A DNA stretch of 35,438 nt from Flammeovirgaceae bacterium UBA5867 (GTDB lineage Bacteria; Bacteroidota; Bacteroidia; Cytophagales; Cyclobacteriaceae), in the NCBI GenBank assembly GCA_002432545.1, contig DJFR01000001.1:10487-45924 (forward strand), in the 5' to 3' direction. Positions 1 through 6,624 of this stretch are shown here, one piece after another (within the stretch, counting starts at the first letter, position 1; every line of letters begins with the position of its first letter). Under the pieces are notes generated by a model. The model made no database searches, was not told the origin of the DNA, and saw nothing but the letters and a program-made list of their open reading frames with translations. Made by a program: the position numbers and the translations under genes.

Positions 1-663
1 GCACTTAAAATTCTTTTTGTACACCGCTCGATTCTCGATTCATTCCTGGAGAAATTCAATGCCGCAGTAAAGAAACTAAAACCAGGTATGCCGTGGGACA
101 ATGGAGCTTCTCTTACACCGCTGCCAGAGCCTGGTAAGGTGGAATACTTACGTGAACTGGTAGAAGATGCGAAGAAGCATGGCGCTACGGTTATCAACGA
201 AAATGGTGGCGAATCGCTCAATACATTTTTCTATCCAGCAGTAGTATACCCTGTTAACAGCAAGATGCGCTTATATAGCGAAGAGCAGTTCGGCCCGGTA
301 GTACCGATCGTTCCATTTGATGACGATGATGAAGCTATAGATTATGTGATTAACTCGAACTACGGTCAGCAGGTAAGTATATTTGGAACAGACTCCAGGA
401 ATATAGCCAAGTTTATTGATGCGTTTGTGAATCAACTGGGCCGTATCAATATCAATGCGCAAAGCCAGCGCGGACCGGATACATTTCCATTCAACGGAAG
501 AAAAGATTCGGCTGAAGGAACGCTTTCCATTGCTGATGCTTTACGGGTATTCTCCATGCGCACCCTGGTGGCAACCAAGAACACCGACAGCAACAAGCAA
601 ATCATTAGTAATATTATTCGTAACCGCGAGTCTGCATTCCTGAGTACAGACTATATATTTTAG
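1..663 (+). CDS. gapN: NADP-dependent glyceraldehyde-3-phosphate dehydrogenase (GapN-type aldehyde dehydrogenase), 3' part
   Basis: This is the C-terminal 220 residues of an aldehyde dehydrogenase; the frame is open from base 1 and stops at 661-663. The first residues, A-L-K, correspond to the segment just after the catalytic cysteine in this superfamily (GQRCTA-x-K in GapN), so the nucleophile and the whole NAD(P)-binding half lie upstream of the window. The conserved E-E-Q-F-G-P-V-V-P-I block is present, as is the late F-P-F-N-G-R-K-D-S segment. The tail ending S-T-D-Y-I-F resembles what I recall of Bacteroidota GapN proteins. GapN oxidises glyceraldehyde-3-phosphate directly to 3-phosphoglycerate in the cytoplasm and yields NADPH. 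The family call is secure; the substrate is inferred, and another aldehyde dehydrogenase subgroup is possible. Confidence 0.8.
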   Translation, partial: ALKILFVHRSILDSFLEKFNAAVKKLKPGMPWDNGASLTPLPEPGKVEYLRELVEDAKKHGATVINENGGESLNTFFYPAVVYPVNSKMRLYSEEQFGPVVPIVPFDDDDEAIDYVINSNYGQQVSIFGTDSRNIAKFIDAFVNQLGRININAQSQRGPDTFPFNGRKDSAEGTLSIADALRVFSMRTLVATKNTDSNKQIISNIIRNRESAFLSTDYIF

Positions 664-697
664 GATTTCGACTTTGTAAAACGCTTATAAAAAACGG

Positions 698-724
698 GAG
701 GTTGCCTTTGTTACGGGCAACCTC
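698..724 (-). terminator. Rho-independent terminator, best on the minus strand
   Basis: A perfect 9-bp inverted repeat (GAGGTTGCC at 698-706, GGCAACCTC at 716-724) has a run of six T on its minus-strand 3' side (A at 689-694 on the plus strand). The T tract points to termination of leftward transcription, meaning the csbD/small-peptide unit. The same stem could also stop gapN readthrough, since it lies 35 bases after that stop codon. Confidence 0.7.
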
Positions 725-760
725 TGTTATATATATAGTTAGTGATCGTGCAAAAATCCA

Positions 761-841
761 TCAAACGTGTACAAACTGCAAGCCGAGGATCACGCCAAGC
801 ATTGACAGCGCAATCAGCATCGTTATAATTCTACCTTTCAT
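761..841 (-). CDS. Possible 26-residue membrane peptide
   Basis: This short minus-strand frame runs from an ATG at 841 to a TGA at 763-761 and encodes MKGRIITMLIALSMLGVILG followed by LQFVHV. That is a basic start, one hydrophobic segment of about 18 residues and a short tail. A purine-rich GGAAAGG sits a few bases upstream of the ATG. Its stop is 36 bases before the leftward terminator at 724-698, which gives the terminator a gene to serve. It lies downstream of csbD on the same strand. I cannot assign a family. Such short frames arise by chance, so this rests on the RBS, the hydrophobic pattern and the terminator together. Confidence 0.4.
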   Translation of the reverse strand: MKGRIITMLIALSMLGVILGLQFVHV

Positions 842-857
842 AACCTTTCCATTTAAA

Positions 858-885
858 GGGCTGCCACTAAGTTTAGCAACAGCCC
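858..885 (-). other. Hairpin upstream of the small peptide
   Basis: GGGCTG at 858-863 and CAGCCC at 880-885 form a 6-bp stem around a 16-base loop that itself contains the palindrome CTAAGTTTAG. On the minus strand it lies 17 bases upstream of the peptide's ATG, so it could be a leader element that affects translation. No function is established. Confidence 0.3.
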
Positions 886-1013
886 GGGGTCTTTACTTTT
901 AACTATAGAGACATGACAAAGTAAAAATCTATACATCTATACCGAAGCGCTTCTCCTCATTTCAACGCTCTTGATGTCGCTTGCAAGTATATATTTTAGA
1001 TTAAAAGGTACAC

Positions 1014-1075
1014 TTTTGGGAGTTACCTGCTCACCATGCTGTGGTGACACATGAGGAACCTATAACTTCCCAAAA
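1014..1075 (-). other. Long imperfect hairpin between csbD and the small peptide
   Basis: The arms TTTTGGGAGTTA (1014-1025) and TAACTTCCCAAAA (1063-1075) pair with one bulge. Inside them CCT/AGG and TCACCA/TGGTGA (1031-1036, 1042-1047) continue the stem to a 5-base loop. It follows the csbD stop by about 75 bases on the minus strand. It could be a 3'-UTR stabiliser, a processing site or a weak terminator; there is no clean T tract. Confidence 0.45.
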
Positions 1076-1149
1076 ATGACCTAGACAAACTGTTCCATTA
1101 CGTGTGTGTATGGGTTGTGTGTTGAGGGGTGACAAACGTCGGATACCGG

Positions 1150-1338
1150 TTAGATATCTTCAATCATCTTTCTCACCTCTTCTTTTGTTTTTCCAAGCTT
1201 TTGCTGGAGACGACCGTAAAGCTCATCCTCTTTACCCGATGTAAACATCAGATCGTCATCGGTAAGTTGTCCGTATTTCTGCTTCAGTTTCCCCTTCGCT
1301 TCGTTCCACTTACCTTGTATATCAAGTTTTGTAGCCAT
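1150..1338 (-). CDS. CsbD-family stress protein
   Basis: This 62-residue, highly charged small protein begins MATKLDIQGKWNEAKGKLKQ and continues with the K-Y-G-x-L-T-D-D-D segment that defines the CsbD family. The C-terminal half (G-R-L-Q-Q-K-L-G-K-T-K-E-E-V) is the second typical repeat-like block. Length and order match CsbD/YjbJ proteins, which are abundant in the stationary-phase or general-stress response of many bacteria but have no known biochemical activity. It is divergent from the DUF1328 gene, another small stress-associated protein, with about 270 bp between them that must hold both promoters. A structured spacer and a possible small peptide follow on the same strand. Confidence 0.92.
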   Translation of the reverse strand: MATKLDIQGKWNEAKGKLKQKYGQLTDDDLMFTSGKEDELYGRLQQKLGKTKEEVRKMIEDI

Positions 1339-1608
1339 AATTGTAGTGTTTAAAATTAACGTTTACGTATACTGATCATGTTATTAAAAAAGGTTATGCC
1401 ATCACTTGTGCATAGTAAAGTATAGCTATATATGTTGAACGAGGCAATGCTTTGGGTATAAACATCTACAGCCGGCATGTTAAATATACTATATTATATG
1501 ATAGAAAGGGAAGTGGGGAAGTGTTGCGAGAACAAAGGAGTAGTCCGAAGTATATAGGCAGGCACGATTTCATACACCGATACATTGCACAATAAAACAA
1601 CTAATATT

Positions 1609-1773
1609 ATGTTACGCTGGACAGTAATCTTCTTAATAGTAGCCATCATTGCGGCTATCTTTGGTTTTGGTGGTATAGCGGCCAGTGCCGCATACGCAGC
1701 AAAAATTATTTTCTTTATTGCGATCGTTATCTTCCTGGTATCGCTGATAGCCGGTGGCTTCAGACGAAATTGA
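1609..1773 (+). CDS. DUF1328-family small membrane protein (YtjA-like)
   Basis: The product is a 54-residue, two-helix membrane protein starting MLRWTVIFLIVAIIAAIFGF, with the G-G-I-A-A-S-A-A-Y-A-A-K hinge and a second hydrophobic helix ending in a basic tail (G-G-F-R-R-N). This is the full pattern and usual length (53-55 residues) of DUF1328. I chose the ATG at 1609 because family members begin M-L-R/M-W; an in-frame ATG at 1585 would add eight polar residues the family lacks. In other bacteria such proteins are induced with CsbD and DUF4142 proteins under osmotic or stationary-phase stress; the molecular role is unknown. A strong terminator follows directly, so the gene is probably monocistronic. 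Confidence 0.92.
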   Translation: MLRWTVIFLIVAIIAAIFGFGGIAASAAYAAKIIFFIAIVIFLVSLIAGGFRRN

Positions 1774-1795
1774 AGGGAGATTTTTCGTTCAAACA

Positions 1796-1831
1796 AAAAT
1801 CCACTGCATGTCGCATGCAGTGGATTTTTTT
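1796..1831 (+). terminator. Rho-independent terminator of the DUF1328 gene
   Basis: A 14-bp perfect stem (AAATCCACTGCATG against CATGCAGTGGATTT) closes a 3-base TCG loop and runs into a T tract. It starts 23 bases after the stop codon. The A-rich 5' flank makes it usable in both directions. Confidence 0.9.
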
Positions 1832-1982
1832 ATTATACCGGTATCATTTGTAAGAATACTCCCCAGAACGACCCAATGTGTGGACGTGTTTATACGAGCT
1901 GTATACTCTATGTTGCTATAGATCATGTATATGCTTTTATGGCATAGTTATTTTTTACTTGACTTGTAAACTTTAAAACATT

Positions 1983-2615
1983 ATGAAAATGAAATTGAGA
2001 CACATCTTGTTGGTTGCGGGGATATTTACAATAGCATCTACCGTAACCTCCTTCGCTCAGGAGAGAAGAGCCGGTATTAAGGGTGGTTTAAACGTGAGTA
2101 ACATGTACGTGGATGACGTAGATGACGAAAACGCAAGATATGGTTTTAACGCAGGTTTGTTTGGTGAGATCATATCTACAGAAGCTTTTGGTCTGCAGGC
2201 TGAATTGTTGTATTCTACAAAGGGTTCAAAATTTGTAACCGATGGATTTGTTGATCAGGAAACAAAATTCAATCTGAATTACCTCGATGTACCGGTGCTT
2301 GCAGTATTTAAACTGGGTGAATCAGTAGATATACACCTGGGGGCATACGGATCATACCTGCTGGGCGCTAACATTTCAACAGAAGGAGATCTGGGAAGTG
2401 GTAGTGATGACCTCGACAAAGATAATTTCAGGTCTTTCGATTATGGTCTTGTTGGCGGTATAGGTTTCAATTTCGGTCCGGCACAAGTAGGTGCACGTTA
2501 TAATTATGGTCTTGCTAAAATTGCCGACAGTGATGCTGCTGAAGCACTTGTAGGCGATTCTAAAAACTCTTTTGCCCAGTTATACCTGGCATTCAATCTG
2601 AATCATCATCCGTAA
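1983..2615 (+). CDS. Outer-membrane beta-barrel protein (PorT-like porin family)
   Basis: The 210-residue product has a signal peptide ending S-F-A-Q (about residue 25). An R-A-G-I-K-G-G-L-N-V-S-N start follows, which is the first strand of the Bacteroidota outer-membrane beta-barrel family (OMP_b-brl_2/PorT-like). Alternating hydrophobic strands with glycine turns (L-H-L-G-A-Y-G-S-Y, V-G-A-R-Y-N-Y-G-L) continue to the C-terminus (L-Y-L-A-F-N-L). Acidic loops around residues 38-45 and 135-145 would face outside. These small eight-stranded barrels are common and mostly of unknown function. It has its own terminator and sits in a cluster of stress genes, so a role in envelope integrity is plausible but inferred. 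Confidence 0.85.
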   Translation: MKMKLRHILLVAGIFTIASTVTSFAQERRAGIKGGLNVSNMYVDDVDDENARYGFNAGLFGEIISTEAFGLQAELLYSTKGSKFVTDGFVDQETKFNLNYLDVPVLAVFKLGESVDIHLGAYGSYLLGANISTEGDLGSGSDDLDKDNFRSFDYGLVGGIGFNFGPAQVGARYNYGLAKIADSDAAEALVGDSKNSFAQLYLAFNLNHHP

Positions 2616-2640
2616 AGATGAGGTTAATTTAAAGCGGTGA

Positions 2641-2672
2641 AGCCCGGATCGAAAGATCTGGGCTTTTCTTTT
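2641..2672 (+). terminator. Rho-independent terminator of the beta-barrel gene
   Basis: AGCCCGGATC (2641-2650) pairs with GATCTGGGCT (2655-2664, one G-T) around a stable GAAA tetraloop and is followed by a T-rich tract. It begins 25 bases after the stop codon. Confidence 0.92.
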
Positions 2673-2905
2673 TTATACCTGTACTATCTCTCATATATTT
2701 CTGGTTGACTTTCGATAGTAATGCTTGTTCCGGCAGGATGATAATTTATTTATAAATCGGGTGTTTCATCACTGAAATATATACACTGGGTCGTTAAAAC
2801 TATTACCTGTTGTCCGCAAGTTGGCATCTGATCACTCACAATCTGAATACTTCCAGTACAGGATGTTTTCAATTTCAGGATATATATTCGCTAACTACAG
2901 ACAAT

Positions 2906-2933
2906 AAAAAAGGATGGTGCTGGTATACCATCC
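2906..2933 (-). terminator. Rho-independent terminator of the AI-2E permease gene
   Basis: GGATGGT (2912-2918) pairs with ACCATCC (2927-2933). Reading leftward the stem is followed by a run of six T (plus-strand A at 2906-2911). It lies 36 bases after the minus-strand stop codon. Confidence 0.8.
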
Positions 2934-2968
2934 CTGCTTGAGTTGATTGAATTATAGAATGCCACAGA

Positions 2969-4051
2969 CTATTTAATCAGCCCGCCTCCCTTGCGTTCTT
3001 CATTGTCGCCCATCACAATTCCCCATGCTTTTAAGGAATCGACATGATCGGCTATTACTTTCAATACCGCTACACCGGGTATAGCCAGAAACATGCCCTG
3101 CACACCACACAGTGCACCGCCTATCAATATACCTATAATTGTTACGAGTGCATTGATGCGTACTTTCGAGCCTACAATCCAGGGCAGTAATACGTTGTTA
3201 TCGATCAATTGTACACCGCTCAAAATTGCCGCTACCCAAATAATGTCGCTCATATCAGGCGATGATATAAGTGTAATGAGCATGCAGAATAAATTGGCGA
3301 TGAGCATACCCACATACGGTATCAGGTTAAGCAATGCAGAGATCAATGCCAGGAATATAGCATACTTGATTCCGAGAATTAAAAAGCCTGTAGCATTCAG
3401 TGCAAACACAATTGTCATTTCGATCAGCAGGCCGGTTACATAATACTGTGCTACTGCCTGGCAGCTATGCATTACCGATATGATTTTTTCTTCGCTTCCG
3501 TTTCTGCAAATTTCAATCAGGAATCTGCGGATAAGCGCCTTGTAATATAGTATTAGAAATGTATAAATAGGAATGAACAACAGGTAGGAGCCTAACTCCG
3601 TAAGCGATAGGAAAGTTTGACTAACCAGCTGCGGTCCGGAAGTGGATATCTCTTTGGCGGTGTCTTGCAAGTATTCATTCTGTTTGCGTATACCCACATG
3701 AAAGTTTTTATACACCCACTGTTTCATGTCGAATACAAGCTCAGTGATCTTCTTCTTGATCATATCAAAATCATCGAGGAAGTTCAATACCTGTGTGGTA
3801 AGAAAGTAAAATATGCCAAAGATGAGGACAAGCGAAACAACGAGCGACAGGGTTATAGCCAGTGCATGCCCCAGTTTCTTCCGTTTCAGAAAGTTAACCA
3901 CCGGCAAAAGCAGCGCGGCCAGCAACATGGAAAAGAAAAGCGGCAGTAATATTTTCTGTCCGATATATAGTAAAGTACCGAGTAATGTAACGGTGATCAG
4001 GTTCAGGCACAGGCGCTGATAGAAAGGATGCTTATCGCTTGGTATAGTCAT
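2969..4051 (-). CDS. AI-2E family transporter (permease)
   Basis: This is a roughly 360-residue integral membrane protein of the AI-2E/PerM/YdiK family. An N-terminal helix pair (L-G-T-L-L-Y-I-G-Q-K-I-L-L-P-L) is followed by a long polar middle segment (about residues 85-150), then a block of closely packed helices with the family's P-Y-V-G-M-L-I-A and D-N-N-V-L-L-P-W-I-V-G motifs. The last conserved region (G-A-L-C-G-V-Q-G-M-F-L-A-I-P) is intact. Family members export small molecules or exchange cations; the autoinducer role was shown only for a few, so the substrate here is unknown. I prefer the ATG at 4051 (MTIPSDKH); one at 4075 would add eight residues. Its start region is divergent from the 4240-7827 operon. 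Confidence 0.9.
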   Translation of the reverse strand: MTIPSDKHPFYQRLCLNLITVTLLGTLLYIGQKILLPLFFSMLLAALLLPVVNFLKRKKLGHALAITLSLVVSLVLIFGIFYFLTTQVLNFLDDFDMIKKKITELVFDMKQWVYKNFHVGIRKQNEYLQDTAKEISTSGPQLVSQTFLSLTELGSYLLFIPIYTFLILYYKALIRRFLIEICRNGSEEKIISVMHSCQAVAQYYVTGLLIEMTIVFALNATGFLILGIKYAIFLALISALLNLIPYVGMLIANLFCMLITLISSPDMSDIIWVAAILSGVQLIDNNVLLPWIVGSKVRINALVTIIGILIGGALCGVQGMFLAIPGVAVLKVIADHVDSLKAWGIVMGDNEERKGGGLIK

Positions 4052-4239
4052 AATATATAGATGCTTAGTCAGCATGTAAAATTTATGCCCCTATATGTTG
4101 CGGGTATGGATAATCAATTTTCTGAAAACAGTCGTTTAACCGTGCAGATTGAGGAATGCTTTCCACACCGCCTCTGGTCGCCTTTCCCGTGCAGCAGGGC
4201 ATAGTTCTTTTTCAGAGTAGTCGTGAGGACTGGATTATT

Positions 4240-4719
4240 ATGAAAAATGCTCGATATATACACCTCAATAAATTGATCAGGCTGAATTACGACCGCATTG
4301 CGTGTTACGAACTGGCTATATATTTACTGAATCAACTAAAGTTGTCGCTGAATGCAGCATCGTTTCTGGCGATGCATGTGCAGGAAAGCAGGCGAAACAT
4401 TCGCGAATTGATGGCTGAACTCGGAAATAATCAGCCTTCCAAGAATTTGTTATACGGGTATACATCCTTCACCGGAAAAGCTTTTCTGATCTGGATGCAC
4501 TTTCGATCTATATTCTCTGCGCGTCCGGTTGACAGTATAGTTTTCTGTTGCAAAGCCATGGACAAAATGGTTATCAACGGTTGCAATTGGGTGATCAGCA
4601 GCGCAACAACCCTGTCAGACGAAACGCGTCAGCGATTGCTCGACCATCGCATAGAACTTGAGTCATCGCATACTTCACTGAACACCTATAAATCAATTAC
4701 CAATACATACTCTTATTAA
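4240..4719 (+). CDS. DUF2383 / PA2169-family four-helix protein
   Basis: The 159-residue product matches the DUF2383 (PA2169) pattern. It has an opening L-N-K-L-I-R-L-N-Y-D-R-I-x-x-Y-E helix, an R-x-N-I-R-E-L-M-A-E-L-G second helix, and a late D-H-R-I-E-L-E-S-S-H pattern. The family folds as a ferritin-like four-helix bundle and is often induced with other stress proteins; its activity is unknown. Several residues usually acidic or histidine in the metal-binding relatives are replaced (for example F-C-C-K-A-M-D-K-M in the third helix), so metal binding is doubtful here. I chose the ATG at 4240, preceded by GAGG, because the family starts a few residues before L-N-K-L-I; an upstream ATG at 4156 would add 28 unrelated residues. 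First gene of a five-gene operon. Confidence 0.7.
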   Translation: MKNARYIHLNKLIRLNYDRIACYELAIYLLNQLKLSLNAASFLAMHVQESRRNIRELMAELGNNQPSKNLLYGYTSFTGKAFLIWMHFRSIFSARPVDSIVFCCKAMDKMVINGCNWVISSATTLSDETRQRLLDHRIELESSHTSLNTYKSITNTYSY

Positions 4720-4727
4720 CACCGGTT

Positions 4728-5288
4728 ATGAAAAATATAGTAATGATAATGATGTTGGTTGTTTTGGCTACAGTTTTCAATGCCTGCAATCAACCGAAGG
4801 AAAGCAAGGAAATTGCTGAAGAGAAAAACAAGGAAAAATTCGAGAACGCAGCAGACGAGAAGGATGCACAATTTGTACTCGAAACTGCCAACGCGTTGCA
4901 TACACTTATTGCACTGACTGATGTGGCTATGGAAAAGAATTCAAAGAGTGCAGCTGCCACAGCAAAGAAAGTTAAACCGGAATTACAGACGTTGCTCGGT
5001 GAAGTTGAATCGTACGCTACAGCGCACGTGATTAGTATACCGGAAGAAGCAACCGGCAACGCTACGAAAAAAGTACGCAGACTATTGGATGAAAAACCAA
5101 GTGAGTTCGACTCGCGATGGAGCAAAGAGATACGCGACCGGAATAAAGACTTGATCAGCGAGATGGAAGCATACGGTTCCCGGACAAATGATCTGAATAT
5201 AAAAACCTGGTTGAACAGTGCATTGCCACATGCCCGTGCAATACAGGATAACCTCGTTGATTTCGATAATCAGATTTCTAAAAATTAA
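4728..5288 (+). CDS. DUF4142-like lipoprotein
   Basis: The 186-residue product has a lipoprotein signal (hydrophobic residues 4-17, then F-N-A-C) with acylation expected at Cys20. The mature part is almost entirely helical and charged, beginning K-E-S-K-E-I-A-E-E-K-N-K-E-K-F. It keeps the D-A-Q-F-V-L-E-T-A-N-A entry helix and the spaced basic/acidic helices of the DUF4142 group, a ferritin-like fold found in periplasmic stress proteins. The length suits that family. It starts 8 bases after the DUF2383 stop, so the two genes, both predicted helical bundles, are almost surely cotranscribed. The likely location is the periplasmic face of the inner or outer membrane. Function is unknown. Confidence 0.75.
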   Translation: MKNIVMIMMLVVLATVFNACNQPKESKEIAEEKNKEKFENAADEKDAQFVLETANALHTLIALTDVAMEKNSKSAAATAKKVKPELQTLLGEVESYATAHVISIPEEATGNATKKVRRLLDEKPSEFDSRWSKEIRDRNKDLISEMEAYGSRTNDLNIKTWLNSALPHARAIQDNLVDFDNQISKN

Positions 5289-5299
5289 AGTAAAAATAT

Positions 5300-5644
5300 A
5301 TGGCACAGACAACTCCTATACCGCAGATGAGAACCCTGAAAGCTTGCCTGGATAAAATGCTAGAGCAGGGTTATGTAGAAAATTTCAAAGCGCAGGAAGG
5401 TGGCTTGAAATCATTAGAGTCAGAAAAAGTTTATACAGCGCACGATTTGAAGGTTGTTAATTTTTACCGCTTCGAGGGCATCAGTAACCCGGACGATAAT
5501 TCTATACTCTATGTAATTGAAGCAAATGACGGAGCAAAGGGAACGCTGATGGACGCCTATGGTGCATACGCAGATCCTAACGTAGCAAAACTTATAGTTG
5601 ATATTGAAGAGATACACAAGAATCTCGATATTTCTAAAAAGTAA
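5300..5644 (+). CDS. Small 'phosphoribosylpyrophosphate synthetase'-like protein of unknown function
   Basis: The 114-residue cytoplasmic protein has the pattern of a small family in Bacteroidota databases labelled phosphoribosylpyrophosphate synthetase. An L-D-K-M-L-E-Q-G-Y helix is followed by a spaced region, then Y-R-F-E-G-x-S-N-P-D-D-N-S-I-L-Y and K-G-T-L-M-D-A-Y-G-A-Y-A. It is about a third the length of a true PRPP synthetase and has none of that enzyme's ribose-phosphate loop or metal-binding motifs, so the usual label is very probably wrong. The Asp-rich turn and the D-A-Y-G-A-Y motif are the conserved features. It begins 11 bases after the DUF4142 gene and 14 before the YihY gene, inside a stress-type operon. 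Confidence 0.75.
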   Translation: MAQTTPIPQMRTLKACLDKMLEQGYVENFKAQEGGLKSLESEKVYTAHDLKVVNFYRFEGISNPDDNSILYVIEANDGAKGTLMDAYGAYADPNVAKLIVDIEEIHKNLDISKK

Positions 5645-5658
5645 AAGCCGGTTTCAGG

Positions 5659-6600
5659 GTGAAACTGCTCATTAAAATATGGCATGTATTAAAGCGGGCC
5701 GGTATTGAATTTATTCATGACAACGGCATGAAGCTGAGCGCTTCACTTTCATACTATACTATATTTTCCATGGGGCCTATCCTGATCATCATCATTTCGC
5801 TGGCGGGTATATTTTGGGGGCGTGAGGCTGTACAGGGAAAGATATATGGTGAAATTAATGGTTTGGTGGGCGATGCTGCTGCCTTGCAGATCCAGGAGAT
5901 TATACAAAATATAGAAAAGTCACAACTAGGTACATCGGGAGCACTCATCGGGTTCGCTGTATTACTGGTTGGTGCAACGGGCGTATTTACCGAGATGCAG
6001 GATTCCATTAACTATATATGGTCAATACGCGCAAAACCGAAACGTGGCTTTGTGAAACTCATCGTGAATCGACTTATTTCGTTTTCACTATTAATAGGCT
6101 TGGGTTTTCTGGCGATGGTATCGCTGATCATTAACGCTGTGCTTGATTTTTTACATGAAAAAATAGAGCATTACTTCGATAACCTTTCTGTATATATATT
6201 CCAGGGGCTTAACTTGCTTTCTATACTGGCCGTTATAACCTGTTTGTTTGCTATCATCTTTAAAGTGCTTCCGGATGCTACCATCCGGTGGCGGGATTCT
6301 TTTGTAGGTGCTGGCTTTACATCGTTACTTTTCCTGATTGGTAAATCGTTGATCAGTTTCTATGTTGCCAACTCCAGTATAGGTGTAACGTATGGAGCTG
6401 CAGCTTCCATTATCATTCTGTTACTGTGGGTATACTATACTTCTATTATACTCTTTTATGGTGCGGAGTTCACCAAAATATATACGCTGAACCACGGATC
6501 GGGTATAACCCCGGATGAGACAGCCGTATTTATAATAAAGCGTGAGGCGAAAGAGTTACCGGCCGATCCGGAGGTATTTACACCTATATCACATTCCTGA
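5659..6600 (+). CDS. YihY/virulence factor BrkB family membrane protein
   Basis: The 313-residue protein has about six membrane helices in the YihY/BrkB order. A cytoplasmic amphipathic start (D-N-G-M-K-L-S-A-S-L-S-Y-Y-T-I-F) is followed by a helix ending G-I-F-W-G, the A-L-I-G-F-A-V-L-L-V-G-A-T-G-V-F helix, I-N-Y-I-W, and the late Y-G-A-A-A-S-I-I-I-L-L-L-W-V-Y-Y helix with F-Y-G-A-E-F. All are hallmark segments. Members sit in the inner membrane and have been linked to tolerance of osmotic or oxidative stress, not to RNase activity as once named. The start is a GTG at 5659; no in-frame ATG lies upstream of the first conserved segment. Gap to the previous gene 14 bases, to the next 24. Confidence 0.92.
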   Translation: MKLLIKIWHVLKRAGIEFIHDNGMKLSASLSYYTIFSMGPILIIIISLAGIFWGREAVQGKIYGEINGLVGDAAALQIQEIIQNIEKSQLGTSGALIGFAVLLVGATGVFTEMQDSINYIWSIRAKPKRGFVKLIVNRLISFSLLIGLGFLAMVSLIINAVLDFLHEKIEHYFDNLSVYIFQGLNLLSILAVITCLFAIIFKVLPDATIRWRDSFVGAGFTSLLFLIGKSLISFYVANSSIGVTYGAAASIIILLLWVYYTSIILFYGAEFTKIYTLNHGSGITPDETAVFIIKREAKELPADPEVFTPISHS

Positions 6601-6624
6601 CACAATTCCGGTATACTGTATTGT

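Larger units (their letters stand above)
2616..2968. other. Intergenic region with two terminators
   Basis: This gene-free stretch separates the convergent barrel-protein and AI-2E permease genes. It holds the rightward terminator at 2641-2670 and the leftward terminator at 2906-2933. I see no convincing small frame or repeat in the ~230 bases between them. Confidence 0.6.

Noticed and set aside
702..902. 66-codon plus-strand frame after gapN
   Set aside because: It starts inside a terminator stem, has no ribosome site and no family-like pattern; the minus-strand reading is more coherent.
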